From positions 120,170,744 through 120,234,743 of the forward strand of contig NC_135497.1 of NCBI RefSeq assembly GCF_052857255.1: a DNA stretch of 64,000 nt, given 5' to 3'. Below are positions 12,401-27,400 of this stretch, in pieces. Positions within the stretch are counted from its first letter, which is position 1. Every line of letters starts with the position of its first letter. The DNA comes from Amblyomma americanum. Taxonomy: Eukaryota; Arthropoda; Arachnida; Ixodida; Ixodidae. The position numbers and the translations under genes were made by a program. Under the pieces are notes generated by a model. That model was not told the DNA's origin, ran no database searches, and worked only from the letters and a program-made list of their open reading frames with translations.

Positions 12401-15400
12401 TTGCCCTGACCTGACCCTTGAGGCAATTTGGACCAGCTCTGTAGTTCAATGCCACCACTGTGTCGTGCTAGAAGTTGCTCTGACAACTTATTTTTGCTGT
12501 CAATCTCCACCACTCCAGAGCCAACAAGACATGCCTTCAGTAGAGCACCTGCCAGTTATAAAAACAAAGAAGAAATGGTCATGTCTCACAAGAAGTAATT
12601 TGAGCCGCGGTGAAAGATTAGCAAAAAAACTGTGGCCTATTTTAACCCTTTAACTCCCAGGACTGAGCTGTACTCATCATGGGACGTGTCAATAGCCAAT
12701 GACAAGTCACATTTGTTGAGCTTGATGCTGCTTTGCTTTCACTGCCAAAGGCCAGGTAGGCTCGTCTACTGGTTTCGCTTTCGGTTTTTAATACTATAAG
12801 GCACAGAAAAATGTTTTTTTAGCCTTTGGCATGCATCCAGCTTGGTGACAGATATTGAAAAATCGCAGCACGCCTGAATAATGCCAGCGATGGCAAAGCT
12901 ACTCGGGAACTAGCTTGCAGCAGTTCAGACTGTGATGATATTGAAGACATCGAATTTGCCTTTGAGAGTGAGTCTGCCATAGTTGTTGAATCAGAAACTG
13001 AAACACTCTGCCGATGATGACAGTGGCGACGATGATGACGTGCTAAAGTAGTCCTTGTGTTTTATGAGACCTTGTCTATGCTAGTTACGGACATCTGGGC
13101 ACTTGGAAGTTTTGTTACGGTGTGTCTCTTAAAAAAATATGCACATTTCAGAACTTGTGATCTATTACCTATGGGAAACCTCCTCTAAAACATTGTTTTT
13201 CTTTAAAACATTTTTATTTAGTTATTACAGATACCTCAGGGGCCCTTGGGTGAGGGCTTTACATGAGGTGTTAATAGCAACCAGGAAGCAATCAGACAAT
13301 TATTTTCAGAATCAGAATGACAAGAGAAATATGAGCAAATAAAAAAAATTGAAAATTAAATACATTTTTTTCCAAAACAAAATGAAGGGCTAAAGCTTTT
13401 TTTGGAATAAATACATGTACTTGTACATAAACCCGCACTCAAAATTATGTGGAGCACAACATCAACAGAAAGCTCAATTTTGTTGCCCATAGGCATTGCA
13501 GCCTAAGCCTTGGCAAGCAAACTGCACAGTTCATCCTGAAAATTTCAAGTGATGTGCTGAGGTTATGAAGAAATTTTGTTTTTTGCCAAACTCTTACTGC
13601 ACAAACTTGAGTACAGGGGTACACATGCACACAATACATGGTTGCCACAAATCTCGCCTTATATATCCTCATCAGACCCCACATGCATTATAATGCACAT
13701 TTGTCTTTTATGAAGGTCTTAAAAACGCATCACTCCCGTAGCCTATGGGGCCATTGGAATGGAAGTCAGAGGGCATTCAATGTGCTCCCATGTAGTCAGC
13801 TTTGCAACAAGTGCGTGACGATAGCGGCACGCTCTGAGCAGTTTTCAGAGTTGGTTGATTTGTGTAAACCAGACTTCTCCCACCAGCTGCCAAACAGCTC
13901 CCAAGTCGCTCATACTTTTCTATGAGATTTGTTTGAATTCTGATTTAAATACGCATTTTGACATGCATGTATTTAATTATATATATGCCATAAAACATTG
14001 CTGCATGTTTATGTATGTCCAGAGGCCCAAAGCAGAGAGCATGAAGAAAACTCATAAGAACTGTTGGACCTGCAGCTGCAGACTTTTGCGTGTATATTCA
14101 CAGGGCCACCAAGGCTTGACAGATATATTAGGATTAACATTGACAGGCCTGCCTTTTGCACAGGTCTGATGAGGATATAGGGGTTGGATGTTTCAGTTAT
14201 AATTTCTTGAAAATTTGGTGGACTTTTTTTGGTGCTTATAACAGAATGCAAATTTTGTTTTTATTCAGGGAATATTATTTCCCACAGAAGAATTACTAGT
14301 TTTTTTAGTTGATACGAGTGGCACCCTTGTGCGGTCAAAAGTCATGTATCGTTCATCTTGGCTGGTTTACTAGTAAAAGCAGTTGATGCACGAGTAATTA
14401 CTGTAGAAATTGTCATACGTAAAGCAATGGTTGCAATACAAACAGTACCAATGTAAAAAAAAAAAGTTGCGAGTGAAGACGATAAGGGATTGAACCATAG
14501 AAGAAAAACGGAAGTACTTGCAGTTTATTTCTAGAAACTATCGTTATATCCAAAAGCAAAGTTTATTTCTAAAAACACTCAAAGGACAGCTTCAAATGAC
14601 CTATATCCAGTGTCCCAGCCACTTAATCATCGTCACATAGACTCCACAGAACAAGGGCATGAAGTGGAATAATAATCTGACATGCTAACTTCGTTGTGCA
14701 TCATTTTGCAGTGCAGCTGCATGTAGTGAGAGAAACCTGCAGACAGTGATGATGCTTGATGAATCTTTATGTGCCATAGGAACACTATGGGCTATGACGC
14801 ATGCCCTGATAAAAAGCTTCGAATTAACTTCAACCAGCCGGACTCCTAACCTGCTGCCAAATATCAGAACACGACTGTTTTAACATTTAACAGCTGTCAA
14901 AGCACAGCCGTTGCAACTGGGGTCAGCAGCTAAATGCCACCACCACTGAGACACAGCAACGGGCAAGAGAAATCTGCAGACAGCGATACCTCTTGTTCAT
15001 TCAGGTGTCACTTAATGTAGCTGTCCAATACACTTAGATAGATCGAAAAACAAAGCAAAATTTTTTTGTGCTCAGAAAAATAGCCCTGACTTGTCAATAA
15101 AAACAGCACCCTCAATGCTACTGCATCCCATTTGACATGAAAGAGCATGCAGGCACAAATTTTGGGCTACCAGACTTTCCTTCACTTTAGCCAGGCCACT
15201 GAATGTTGTATCACATCAAGCCTTTATTGCCGAAACAATGAAAAAATCTAAGAAAATAATTATTACTTCCACATTATGCTAGCTAATGCACCCACATTCA
15301 AAAGCCACAATCAAAAACTTGTTGGTGCCACTAAAACTTGAGAATCACTATGTCACCAATTAGAAAGAATTAGCATTTGCTCCATTTTGTGCAGTTAGTC

Positions 15401-18400
15401 TGAGTTGTGTCAAAATACTGATTCCAAGGTCTTGAAAATAACTCGAAGGCCCAGGGACGGTACATGATTTTTCATCCAACAAATATGTTCCTGCAGAAGT
15501 TTGATTGGATAGCGCTGTACATTGAGAACATGTCGACATCAAACTTTGTATGTAAGCTTCCTGTTGTAAAGAGTACACGGCATGCAAGTGGCACGTCACG
15601 AATTCGCAGTACTGGGCATCAAAGGTTTAAGTTGAAAGCATGGCTAAAGGAGGTTCAGAATACGTCTCTGGAATTGCAGAAGAGATGATGAAACAACATT
15701 AAAGTGTATGTTGCAAGTAATCTCTTTGAACCTCAGGTGATGGCTCATATTCAACACTGCCCGGACCAGTCATGATGAAAACTGGCCTCATGTGCAACTG
15801 TAGAATGTTGCATGAAATCAGGGAAAGAAAATTTAAATGTTATATTAGAGAAACTTCACATATCAAAATATAGCAAATTTGTTGAACTAAAAGAGAAGCT
15901 GAAGCAAAGCTTGCTTTGTTGAACCAAATGTCAGTTGAATTTAGCAGCAATGGCTAGCACAAAGAAGCTTAAATATCAAAACATTTTTCATTAGTACCAG
16001 CAAAAATCGCCAATAAAGTATGAATGCCATTAAGACTTTATTGGACAAAAGGGATAGCATTCAAAACGGGCAGCGTCAAGCAACAACAACAAAAAAAGAC
16101 AAAGGGGCATATTTTCACGATTTACTTATGCATATGGCATTCACACTGAAGGAAATAAAACATGACTGACGAAAAAAAAAAAAAAAAAACGTTTTTAGCA
16201 TTGCTGACTGCTCCAAGTTGTCACCGCGGCTGGACACCAACAATTTCTCGCAGCTTCTGATGAGGACTTTTGTACCTTTTGCTTTATTCAAGAGATTTGA
16301 ACTTGACGAAACACTTGAAGCCTTCTGTAACAAGGTGCCAAAACATCAAGTCCCAGTACACAAATGTGACCTTTAAGAGTGGATGACATAAATTAAACCT
16401 AACAATGCGGAAGACATAACAGCAAGACTCAAACTTGTTCCTGTTGGCACCTATCAGCCCCATGGTGGCATGTTGACCAACGGCAAACAGAAAGTTGTGT
16501 ACACAGAGAGCTGTGCGCAAAGATAGGCCTTTATCGACCCCATCTGTAATTTAGGACTCTTTCAGGGCTAAATGGCATTACTGTTAGTACACAGTGTGGC
16601 CGAAAACCTCTGCATTCGCCTGCTAACCAAAGGGGATATTACTCGGGAGGGTCAGGCAGTGGATGCTTTAAAAAATTTGCCCTGCGTGGTCATAAGATCC
16701 AGCTGAACGTGGCTCATATAGTCCTTCAAGTTGGTGCTCTCAAAGAATGCAAGAAGGCAGTGTTCAGAAAGGCTATCACTGTCACTGCTTTATCCTAAAG
16801 AAAAGGGTAAAAATTCTATAGAATTTTACGCTATACCAGTAAACTGTGCTCATGTGACTGTGTAGAAGAAGCACAAGCTAAACACGAAGATACTACAAGG
16901 ACTTTACTCATGAGCACAACTAATGTGGCTAAAGATTAATACTGTGCAACAAGATTGCAGGACCACAACTAAAGGCTATGGTGGCCGTTACTCTGATCCA
17001 TAGTTTCTCAAAATTGCCTAGAGAGAAGAGAGGCACTGCAGTTGTTCATCCACCATGGGCAAGACGAGGAATACTGTGAAGTGCACATTTTGTATTTGGT
17101 TTGGCTCGTGTTCAGGAGAAAATGTGGACTCAGCCATTCTAGACGAGTCTTCAAGATATGCTACAATAGTTTTCATACGAGTTTTATACCAAGCATTCAC
17201 TTACATTAAATTTATGAAATTTAAAAAAGTACCAATAAAAAAAATTTAGTCTGTGTACAGTGGAGAGCCTTGTGGCGCAGCCATGATTCCACAGCGAAAA
17301 TTCACATTTACAGCTTAACACTACCCAAGCCAAATATAAAATGTGCACTTCCTGGCATTTGATCCCGTGGTGGATGAGGTGTGCTCACATAGACTGTGGT
17401 GCTTCTTTTTCCTCCAGGTAATACTGAGAAGCTTTATAATTTGAACAGTTTCATTCACTCAATCTATTACGTCAGCAGATACAGCCATGGCAACCACTGA
17501 TACATGCCCCTTCCCGAAACTTTCGAAATTTCACGACGCAAGAGTGCCTTTTAGCGCATATTTTAATAAGCATCCCGAAAGTGGCAAAAAAGCCAACAAT
17601 GCAACTATTTAGCAGTCTTACCTCTAGCACCAGGTTGACTGTAATCCAAAAGGTCTTCTATGCTAGTTATTTCTATCTTCTCGGGAACAAGGTCGTGCAG
17701 CAGTGTGATGACAATCTGTGGTCTACTGGTTAGCAAAGAAAGCCACACTATAGGAAATCATTCCTGACATCAATCTGAAAAAGTGTGGTTGGTTTTAAAA
17801 GGTTCTACATACTCGTGCAGTCTTCGTGCCTTGGCTCCAATTGGTTTCTGTCAAGCAATGACAAGAGGCATTAAATATGTGAGCAGCATTTCACGTACCA
17901 TAGTTACTGCAGACTACAAGTGACATTACAGCGAGTGGTAGAGGGAAGGAAGTGAATATTTTGGTAAGCCTAGATTTCCTCAGTGTGTACAAGGCTGTCC
18001 AGTCCTCACATGAAATGTGGTCAAAAACTAAAGCCAGCTCAAGACAGGTGCCTTAGTATTGGTTGCTGCAGTACAGCAGTAATTAAATAAGGAAGTGAAT
18101 GTGAATCACTAACCAAGTCTGTCTGCAGAGTGTCTGAACAGATTTATCAATAACCTGTGCCCTAGCTTGCATCTCATTTGGCCATCCGCGAGAGGAGACC
18201 CTAGTGCACTGTCATTTTTACCTCCACGATCAGCAGTGACATGCAACTGAACAATGTGTTATGCAGTTCCAGTGTTGTATTCGCAATGATGGAATAATCT
18301 GATCTGTGTTTCCTTTTTTAGCTTGGACACATTCATTATTAGAAACCCTTCAAATGATTCTGGAGTCTGAACTCATTCATCTGAAATGCAGAAAAATTAT

Positions 18401-21400
18401 CGCACCAAAAGGAACACCAATGTGATGCTAATGCAAATGTGCCAATTAATTCACTCGAACTTTCTGAATGAGAAGCTCGCTGTGCATGCCACATCACTCA
18501 ATGACATACAACTGCCGATTGAGAAGATGAAAATGATTCATGCACAGAAATTACCTCTAGGACACAGTCAAATGACATGCAAGCCAATCAGGCCACAGGT
18601 TTTGAAGGTATTAAACCCAGCAGGCAACTTTTTCGTAAAGACCTAGTATTATACTTAAATCATGTTCCAAAATAGGAGCAGTTTCAAAAAAATTAAATCC
18701 TACGTGTGCATTAAACTCTCAGCAGCTCACCTGGCCATCAACCAAAACAGCGATATTGATTACAGAGCCTCCAAGTTCATAACAGATGGGTGGTGTGTCT
18801 GTCCAACCACCAAATAGATCCATTCTTGCCGGGCATTCGGCCACAGCCCAAACTCCAAAAGGAGGCAGTTGGGAAGCTGGAGCTGTTATGATGTACTGCA
18901 AACCAAGAAAAAGTCAAGGCAAAAGTAAAACATCAAAAGACATGCCACCAGCACTGACATTGCACCTGATGGAACGATACAATAAAGCAATAAATGTACG
19001 GTATCAGATTAAAAGGATCAGGTGAAGGTGATTAAGCTGCGTAACCCATTATACATGGGTTACATAATTGAATCGCCACCTCAAGCACAAGCCATGCTTT
19101 TAAGAATACAAGACTAGTTGTGACCTCAGTCAAGTGCAATGAGCTTTACGGCTATTTATAGAGATAAAAAACCAAGATATTTATCTGTCTTCAGCTGAGC
19201 TTACCTTCTCTGCAGTGTGCACAGCTTTCCGTATGAGCACCTGAAGAGCACCTTCGTAATGCCTAGCAGCTCTCATCATGCGATCTGGACGGTCCATCCA
19301 CTTGAGACGTTCTTGCTTCAATGCCAGAGCACCTTTCTGTACTTGCCCTTCCTGTGACATGAAAATGGCAATTGCTATACACAAGTCTGTTAAATATAAT
19401 ACAGAGAACCTCAAGAAAAGCTTATGGTCTTAACTTCAAACATCAGTGTTTGAAAAAGTATTTTCCAATGCATACAGAGCAGTAAATTACTCTGAAAGCT
19501 GACTCAGAGTATGTAGACTTCTTTCATACTGAGCCTACTATGGCACAAAGGCTACAAATCAGATAACCACTTAACTAAACATAAATAATAAACTTTTTGT
19601 TAAGCCTTTTACACTTATAGTCACGAATTCATGACATACTGCTTGCACGCTGTGTACTCACTGCTACATGGAGCATGCATACAAGGTTTGATGTCAACAT
19701 GTTCTCAGTAGCCAGTGCTGATAGACATGTTTGGGATTACTGTGAGGAAGCTGTGTGAAGAGAAAGGGGAAATGAATGTGTGACTTCCAGCCACTGTTCA
19801 CAACTACTTGTCACTCATTTTCTGACAACTTACGCGCGAAAAATATGAACACATTTCTTAGACAAAATAATTTTCTAGTGTTCCTGGGCCTTTGGGTTGG
19901 TTCGAGGCTTTTGAATTAATTTTTCACATAACTTGCACTAGCTGTACATGAAGGACCAAATGCCCATAGTAATTTGCAACATAGCAATTTACCAAATTTT
20001 AGTGGCACTAAAAAATTTTTATACAGATTTTAGAATGTGAATATATAGGTATTAGCTAGCATAATGTGGAGGTAATGATTTTTCTTTTTGATTCCTTCAT
20101 AATTTGGCGATCAAAGGATTACCAACATGAAGTCATATGTTTCTACTCTAAAATTATGAAATATAAAGTTCCATTTATATGATCATTGAAACTCAATATA
20201 ACCTGCGCTTCCATATACCCAGTGTCAAAGATATGCCTTAAGAAGGGGCGCAGCTTTCCAACTGTCAAAACTGAAAAAAAAATTTGCTTTTTCAAAAGTC
20301 GAAATATCTATTCGTATGACTCGTTTTCTAAGTTTTTATGTAGTTTCAATGCTACTGGGAAGCCCTCCAAAAAAAATTATTTAACCAATCGCAGTGATGC
20401 ACACTATATATCTTGAAAGGGTACAAAAATGGGCGTTTTTTTTTAAACATGGTATACCTTTGTAGCGCTGCGACCTAGGTGGAAAGCTTGTTTCCTCGTG
20501 TTTAAATCTGCCACCCCAGCTTGATTCTGCCTCCAGGAGCAATGGTACAAAAATCAAAAGTTGATTTCAAGCTCACGCTTATGACTGCTATACATCAGCA
20601 TGGGTCTCTTTCACGGTTTCCCCTAGCAACTGGTGGATTCTACGAGAGCCGATGAGGTGACGCCTGCTGTTGCGATCAGTTGGCTAAGCTTGCTCAATCG
20701 TTTCAAATTATACTGTTTTGGCAGGGTCATAAAATAGAGAAATAGAGAAGATGCTGGTTTTGGGTCCAACTTCTGCTGTCATAGAGTGACGCTCCTTTAA
20801 AAAAAAGCATGAAATGCTGCATTTTTACGGCAGCCAGAGGGGAAAGTTGCACACGAACTCTTCAGGCTCTGCTGGCAGCGCATGTGCAGAATGTGGCTTG
20901 CTTGCCAGATGCCATGGATGGGCAGCTCAGCTCTTTGTGCACTGTTGCTAGCATGAAACAACCGACTAGTACAACCAGCTGAAAAGCATGCCATGTGCAG
21001 AAAGAGGCAGCCAAAAAACACCGAATTCAAAAGGACATCAAGGACTACAACCATGGTGCTTTCAGAAGTAAATGTGGAGGTCATCTTTAAATGCCCTTTT
21101 TCTTAATATTGTTTTTCTAGCATGTTGTCCATTTTGTGCAGCCAATTTCTTTGCAACTGTTTCGTTTATTTTGACCGCGTTTTTTTTGTTTCACTCTTAG
21201 AATCACACTGCAGGTCAAGACATTCTTGGTTTTCCAATTCTATGAATTTTAAATTTCTTGTATAAGATTTTCTTCTCAGTATAGACATGTCTACAGCAAC
21301 TGCATAGTAAAAATTCAAAACGGGAAAACTTTGTTTTGCGGGAAAAAAAAAATCCAAGCATGTCTTGACCTGTAGCATGCCAGTGGAATCGCAATGCATG

Positions 21401-24400
21401 TTGAACCAGTCTTGTGCCATGCATTTTGTTAACTCTGCAGGCTTTTCACAAAAATCAAGGGAGAAATATATTGTAGAAAAAAATGTTGCCAAGATATAAC
21501 AAATTTTGTCAAACAGTTAATATATTATTTGAAATAAGTTAAAGAATTTTCTTGCAAACTGATCAAGAAGCAATTTTTTTGCTGAAAGCCTTATCCCCCC
21601 TTAAACAACTCATTATGCAGTCAAAAGTGCAAAGAAAACCAGAATTGGGAATGATTTCATAGACCAACAAGCTAAGTGCATTTACTGCTCTCTGTTTTTC
21701 TACAGCCAGCCCACTAATAAACTGTTACAAGTTCTAGCAAACTAGGATACTGCCCTTCTAGGCGATGAATAACAAATCAGCTTGCATAATGAGGACAGAC
21801 AGCCAAATGTCACTTAACTGTGAGAATGAAAAGTAGGTGGGGACAGGGTTTAGTTTTTTAGAACGAATCTCTTCCACTCTGCAACTCAAACATGTGCCGA
21901 TAGTTAATAAAAAAAAAACTAATACATCCAAGCTGATTAATCATATTACTATTCTCTGGCTGTTATAATGCCTGGTTTGCCAGCTAAACCTAAAGAAAAA
22001 TAAATGCTATACAGCTTCCATCAACCTTGTACGAATTACACAGAATAAAAACACTCCACATATCCACATGCTATATGATATCACAGTTTGTTTTACCGAG
22101 AGATGGCGCCAGGACATTAGGGGTGGGGTGGTGCGCTGAAGCAGGAGAGCGGGGTGGCGGGAGGCTTGAAATGTTATGTAGATTTTATGCCTATGAGGCA
22201 ATGCTCTTTACAAAAATAAAATAAATGAACATGCAGACCACTGCTGAAGGGTTTAATGTGGACTGCATTAGCTTGAAGCATCCTCCTCATCAGGGTCTGA
22301 ACAAAGCGTTTGACAGATTTTTCTGTGGCCTGGCAAATTTTTAGGGTGGTGACCACCACTCCTCACCTCCCTTTGGTGCCGTCACTGGTTTTGTCCTACA
22401 CTACACTTAATGAAATGCCAATATGATAGGTAGCACAACTACGCTCTCACCATCAGCAGCTGAAAAGCACACATCCAGGTCTTGTTGCCCCCAGGACCAC
22501 TTCTCAAGCCTCCCGCATTTCCAGCCATTGCCCCCAAGAAGTCAGCAATGCATGAAAATGCTCTGGATGCTATGGCTAGATCTTCGCTAGCCATTTTTCC
22601 TTCAGCAACTAAACAAAAATAGACAGGAAACAAAAACTGTCTGCAAAAAAATCAGCTCGTTGACAACTGATTTATTTTGATGCAAGCTGGGATGTAACGA
22701 AGAAGTTAAAGCATAAGACCAGGACAATAAACTGTGACAAAGGAGATAAAATGCAAATTATCAAATGTTTACCACAGTGCAGCAAGCAAGAGATTTATGA
22801 AGATAAAATGGGAATTAGGCTTTTACTCGAAAGGTCATAAGCAGCTTATAACAGCGAAGAAATTGAACCTATGAGGTAGGCGTGATACCAGAGGTTTAGT
22901 AGCCCCACTAGGGCTGGAATGCTGAAATAGTTTGCACGCATTAGTAGGGAATGAAAGACTAGGTGTTTGGGTGAGTAAAGTGTGGTTTAAAAAAAGAAAG
23001 GTCGCCACCATCTGGAAGACAAAGTAATCAGCGTTAGCTGTTTGGTTTACCCCTCAAGATACGTCTGAAACGGAACTTGCATCGTTTGGGTGGTCAAGGT
23101 GGGCCTAGAATTCGGCTTGCAGCGCGATATGGTAACGCTTCAATTAGTAATTGCATGTATACAGTGTTTATCTATCATTTAATGGTGGTTTTATTTCTAT
23201 ACCACAGCTCATAGGGCTTTATTTGCCTAGCAAATTTGGTACACACCTATCCCCGGATGGGTGCGCCTTGTTGTCGGAGTATATATAGTGGAACGAATGT
23301 ATACACATATAGCGGTCCCGTAACCGGGCAGCTTTCCTCCCATTGTAGGATATTTTGGGGGGCGAGGGGGAAAGGGATGGGAGGGCACAGCCAATTTTAA
23401 TGGCAGCCATCTTGGATTCGAGAAACCGAAACTCTGCTGCCATTTCGTCCCCTGATGTCATTCTCACATAGTTCCTCTCCAATCCACCATATTGCACCAA
23501 GACGTCATCATTGGCACATGGCAGGTGGTTGTTTCTACAATGCTATTGTAGATGGCGCTACAAGTCTCCATGCAAGATATGCTGTTTTCTAGATGCTGCC
23601 ACGAATGGCACTGTATCTTAGGGTGGTAGCAGACCCCACGAAATCTTGAAATGTGATGAGTAAGAGCTAACGCTCTTAAAACCACGATTGTTGCTACACA
23701 AAATTAGTTTTTTTCGCGATTTAATTATTCTAGGCAGAAATGCCACAGTGTCCAGATGCCAACTAAACAAAGAAATAGCCTTTACTTTAGTTTGAGAATG
23801 CGAGAACCATTCAGAACCCACATATTAACATAAAGTTAACATTGTACCATAATACAACTGAACTGAACTGCACTAGTACTTCTGTAGTATTGAAGAGGTT
23901 AAACTCTTCAATACTAACTACAGAAGTACTAGTGCAGGCCACATTTCAATATATGTCAACTGGAACTGCTATGAGAGGTGAAAGACAGTAAGTGCTTCAG
24001 CTTAGCCATGGCCAAAACGTTTACAAGCCAGGAGGTATTGGCACTGTTTTCTTGAGTGCACTATGAAAATGCAGCACAGTGATCAGGTGTAAAGAGTGCG
24101 CCCCTGTATATTATCCAAGCCTTTCACATGTTCTGTTAACTGTTAGCGATTAACTGTTCTACCCAAAACAATTGTTCAAAAGGCAGGTCAGATGGCACAG
24201 GCATTACATACCAAATTTACTAGTGTAATGAACTCACCTGCATAATGAACCCACCTCACACTTTTAGTGTGACAGCACTAAATGGGTTGCTAGCAAAAAA
24301 GGCGCCCCATGTCCGCATGGGCAGGAGCAACAAGTAGGCAGTGAGGAGAGGAGGCACACGCGTGCACTGTTTGGCGAAGGCGCAGGGCGTCACGTGACTC

Positions 24401-27400
24401 ACCCGGTGCGGCAGGGAACTGCACTGCCCCAGCAGCGCTGCCACTGCTCCATTGGGAGATTGAATAATAACTGCTGCCATAAACCACTTGGGCAACTATG
24501 AGTGCCAGATCACATTCTGAATGATTAGAGGCCACGTTTGGCTAAAAGCATTCATCGCAACCAAAGCTGGGCAGGAAAAAAAAAGGAGACATTCCTTTGT
24601 CACCCTGTTGCGTTACTGCACCAAATAGTCCGGTCACCAAACAAGAGTTTGCTCCCCGTGCCTTCGGAAATTGAAGAAAAGGCGGCTCGCTGGGTTGCGC
24701 TGTTATGAGCCAGCTCCTTAACTGCTTCTTTGCCTCCAGCTGCCTTATCCTATAATTGCGAGGGGTGACTGGCAGGGGGGTGGGTTTACTTGTACTGACT
24801 CTGGTCAGTACAGGATCAAGGGGCCAATAGTTAATGTTCCGGTAGAGACAGAAATGATTATGAACGCTTTGCCACGTAAAATTGAGCAAAACTTCCCACC
24901 TTTCGCACTTGGTTTCAAAAGACATGCTTGTGTCGTGAATCTCAACAGAGTTCTTCATAGCCGGACAGGGCTTAACAGAGGCAGATAACTGCTATCGCAC
25001 ATATAACGCATTTACAAACAGGGTTAAATTGTCAATAATTTTTTACTTTCCTTTAATCTGGCACAAAAAACGCGCGCCTGACCTTCAGGGCTGGTGTTCA
25101 GCATGTTCACTTTATCTTGCCGCAATTCGCAGGCGCTGGCGACTACCGCAAAATCGTCGCGATACAGAAAACACATTTTGAAGCGGACAATGCTAAACAC
25201 CGGTGACATGAATGCTGGTCACGCAGGAATGCAATTTGGAAGGATGGACGAACAACCAGGCGGACGGGCGAGCAGGTAGGCAGGAAGATAGTATGAAATT
25301 TCGACTCTTATAAATAAATGTACAGAAATTTTTTTTACCCCGCGTAATGAACCCTCCCCATACATTGATAGAAACTTTTCTAGAAGAATGTGTGTTCATT
25401 ACACGAGTAAATATGGCAGCATAGCTAACAACCATAAAACTAAGATTCACACTTAAGGTCTAGTAAGCCTAGGCAAAAACAAATCCTAAAGAAAGCATCT
25501 AATGCTACAAGCAGATTCATCGGTCCTTAACCTTTTACATTCCTCCAATGCATGCTCCATTAAAAACAACTGAGACCAACTTACTGTAGGGTTCTCCATA
25601 CTTGACATCAAGCAGTAACATTTAGCAAGTAGGGGAGGGGCAGTGCCTTCCAAGTGATTATTCTATAACCTATCTTACGTTTTCCACCTGATCCACAGCT
25701 GTTTCTAACCTCCCGTCTCTCCCTGACCTATTTTTACTAGCAGCTAGAGAAAGGGCTGCTTTTTCAATGACATACTTTACTGGAAGTTATATGCAACAAG
25801 CTAACCCTGTTTACTGTGTGTCAAGTGTCTAAGTATGAGGGCAAGTTCAGTGTCACATACCCGAATCGAGCACAGCCATCAGGTCTGCCTCACGACCATA
25901 GGCGCAGGCTGCATTCATGTACGGGGTGATTAGGACATCTGATTTCTCCAAAAGCGTCTTCTCAATGATGTCACTTGCAACACGAAAAAAGATGTTCCTG
26001 CAATAATAGCCAATATAGTGTGAATCAGTTCTCCTCTCATACTAGGTACCTTTGCTTTTTCCCACACCTGCCCCAGCAAAAACATATGTAGTCGTTTCAC
26101 TATACTGGGTAAATGCAAACACTACATTACACAAGAAAATATCCTAGTGCACAAAACCACATAGATGAAGCCAAATCTTTTGGCCAGGGTGAAGTGAGAA
26201 AACCAAGAAATAAAAATGAAATTAAAAACTGATAACAAACCTCATGCTTCTTTTTGTCAAGAGTTGTGCTTAAATTCAAACTGCAATAGTATTTGCACAC
26301 ACTGGACAAATATAACTGGTTCTTTTTCTGTGCAAAAATGTAAGAATTACTACGGAAAAGCAACAAAGCACTAGATTATATTTTAGTCAATCGGCTACCA
26401 CAGAAATCATTAGATTTGTTAATATTCGAATTAACACCCAAGTGCCATTACCAAACAATGCAGACTAAAACTACTGCATCCAAATAAAAGCCCTAGTGTT
26501 AATATGAGGACCATGCAACTAATGTACTGCATTAACGACCATGGCACCAACAAATATACATCACAGATAACATATAGCGCTAGGCTTGTGCTAAGATTGC
26601 CCGCAAGAAGCATGTTTCATATGCTATTGGTCATAAATGCAGTGCATTTAGCGGAGAGGTTGTATGCACTGCATCTATCAGAATGTAAGTTCAAGCAGGA
26701 ACGTACACACATGCAAAAAGCAAACAAACTTTGCAGCCATTTTTTTTTTAAATTTCAGTTCGTGCCCCATCTGAGATGTAAGCAGTCAATAAATTGTTTT
26801 GACACGTGCCTCTCCCTTTGTCAGAACACACACTCATCCACCTGAACACCAACCTCCTCATTCAAACACCTCTTAAGCCACCATCAATATTACAGTAAAC
26901 TCTAGGTAATTCGAGGTCACTTAATTTGAAGTTCTGGTCTATTTAAGCTGATGCTTTGAGCCAGTTGACATCAAATGTAGTAAAAGAAGCTACACATAAT
27001 TTGAACCCTGTGTAATTTGAACAAATTTTCAGTCTCATTTGAGCCCAAGAGTTAACTGCATACCTCTGTGAGCCAAATTCTCAACTATATTCACTTACCA
27101 GCACTTGTGAAACTGGTCCTTCAGGCTCTGGTGTACCAACACATCCGCTAAAGAAAGCCTGCTGAATTTCTTCCACCTGTGTGAAAACAAAGACTCAGAA
27201 AATGATCCCACAAAGCACTTTTCTAGCATGGACAGAGCAGAATTCAATGTGGCATAACCCCGGTTTTTGATGATAGCAGATCAAACCATTAACAATCATA
27301 GCCTCTGACATTAAGGAAGGATGCTGGTCATAAAATTTTTATTTTCAGTCATGGCTGCATCGTTATCATCATCACAATGAAAGTGTGTTTATGTAGAGTC

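Larger units (their letters stand above)
22609..25860. other. FCSK intron 17
   Basis: Contains a near-perfect hairpin (23869-23936) and a TIR element (24209-25418), described separately. The rest has no recognised gene. Confidence 0.45.
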
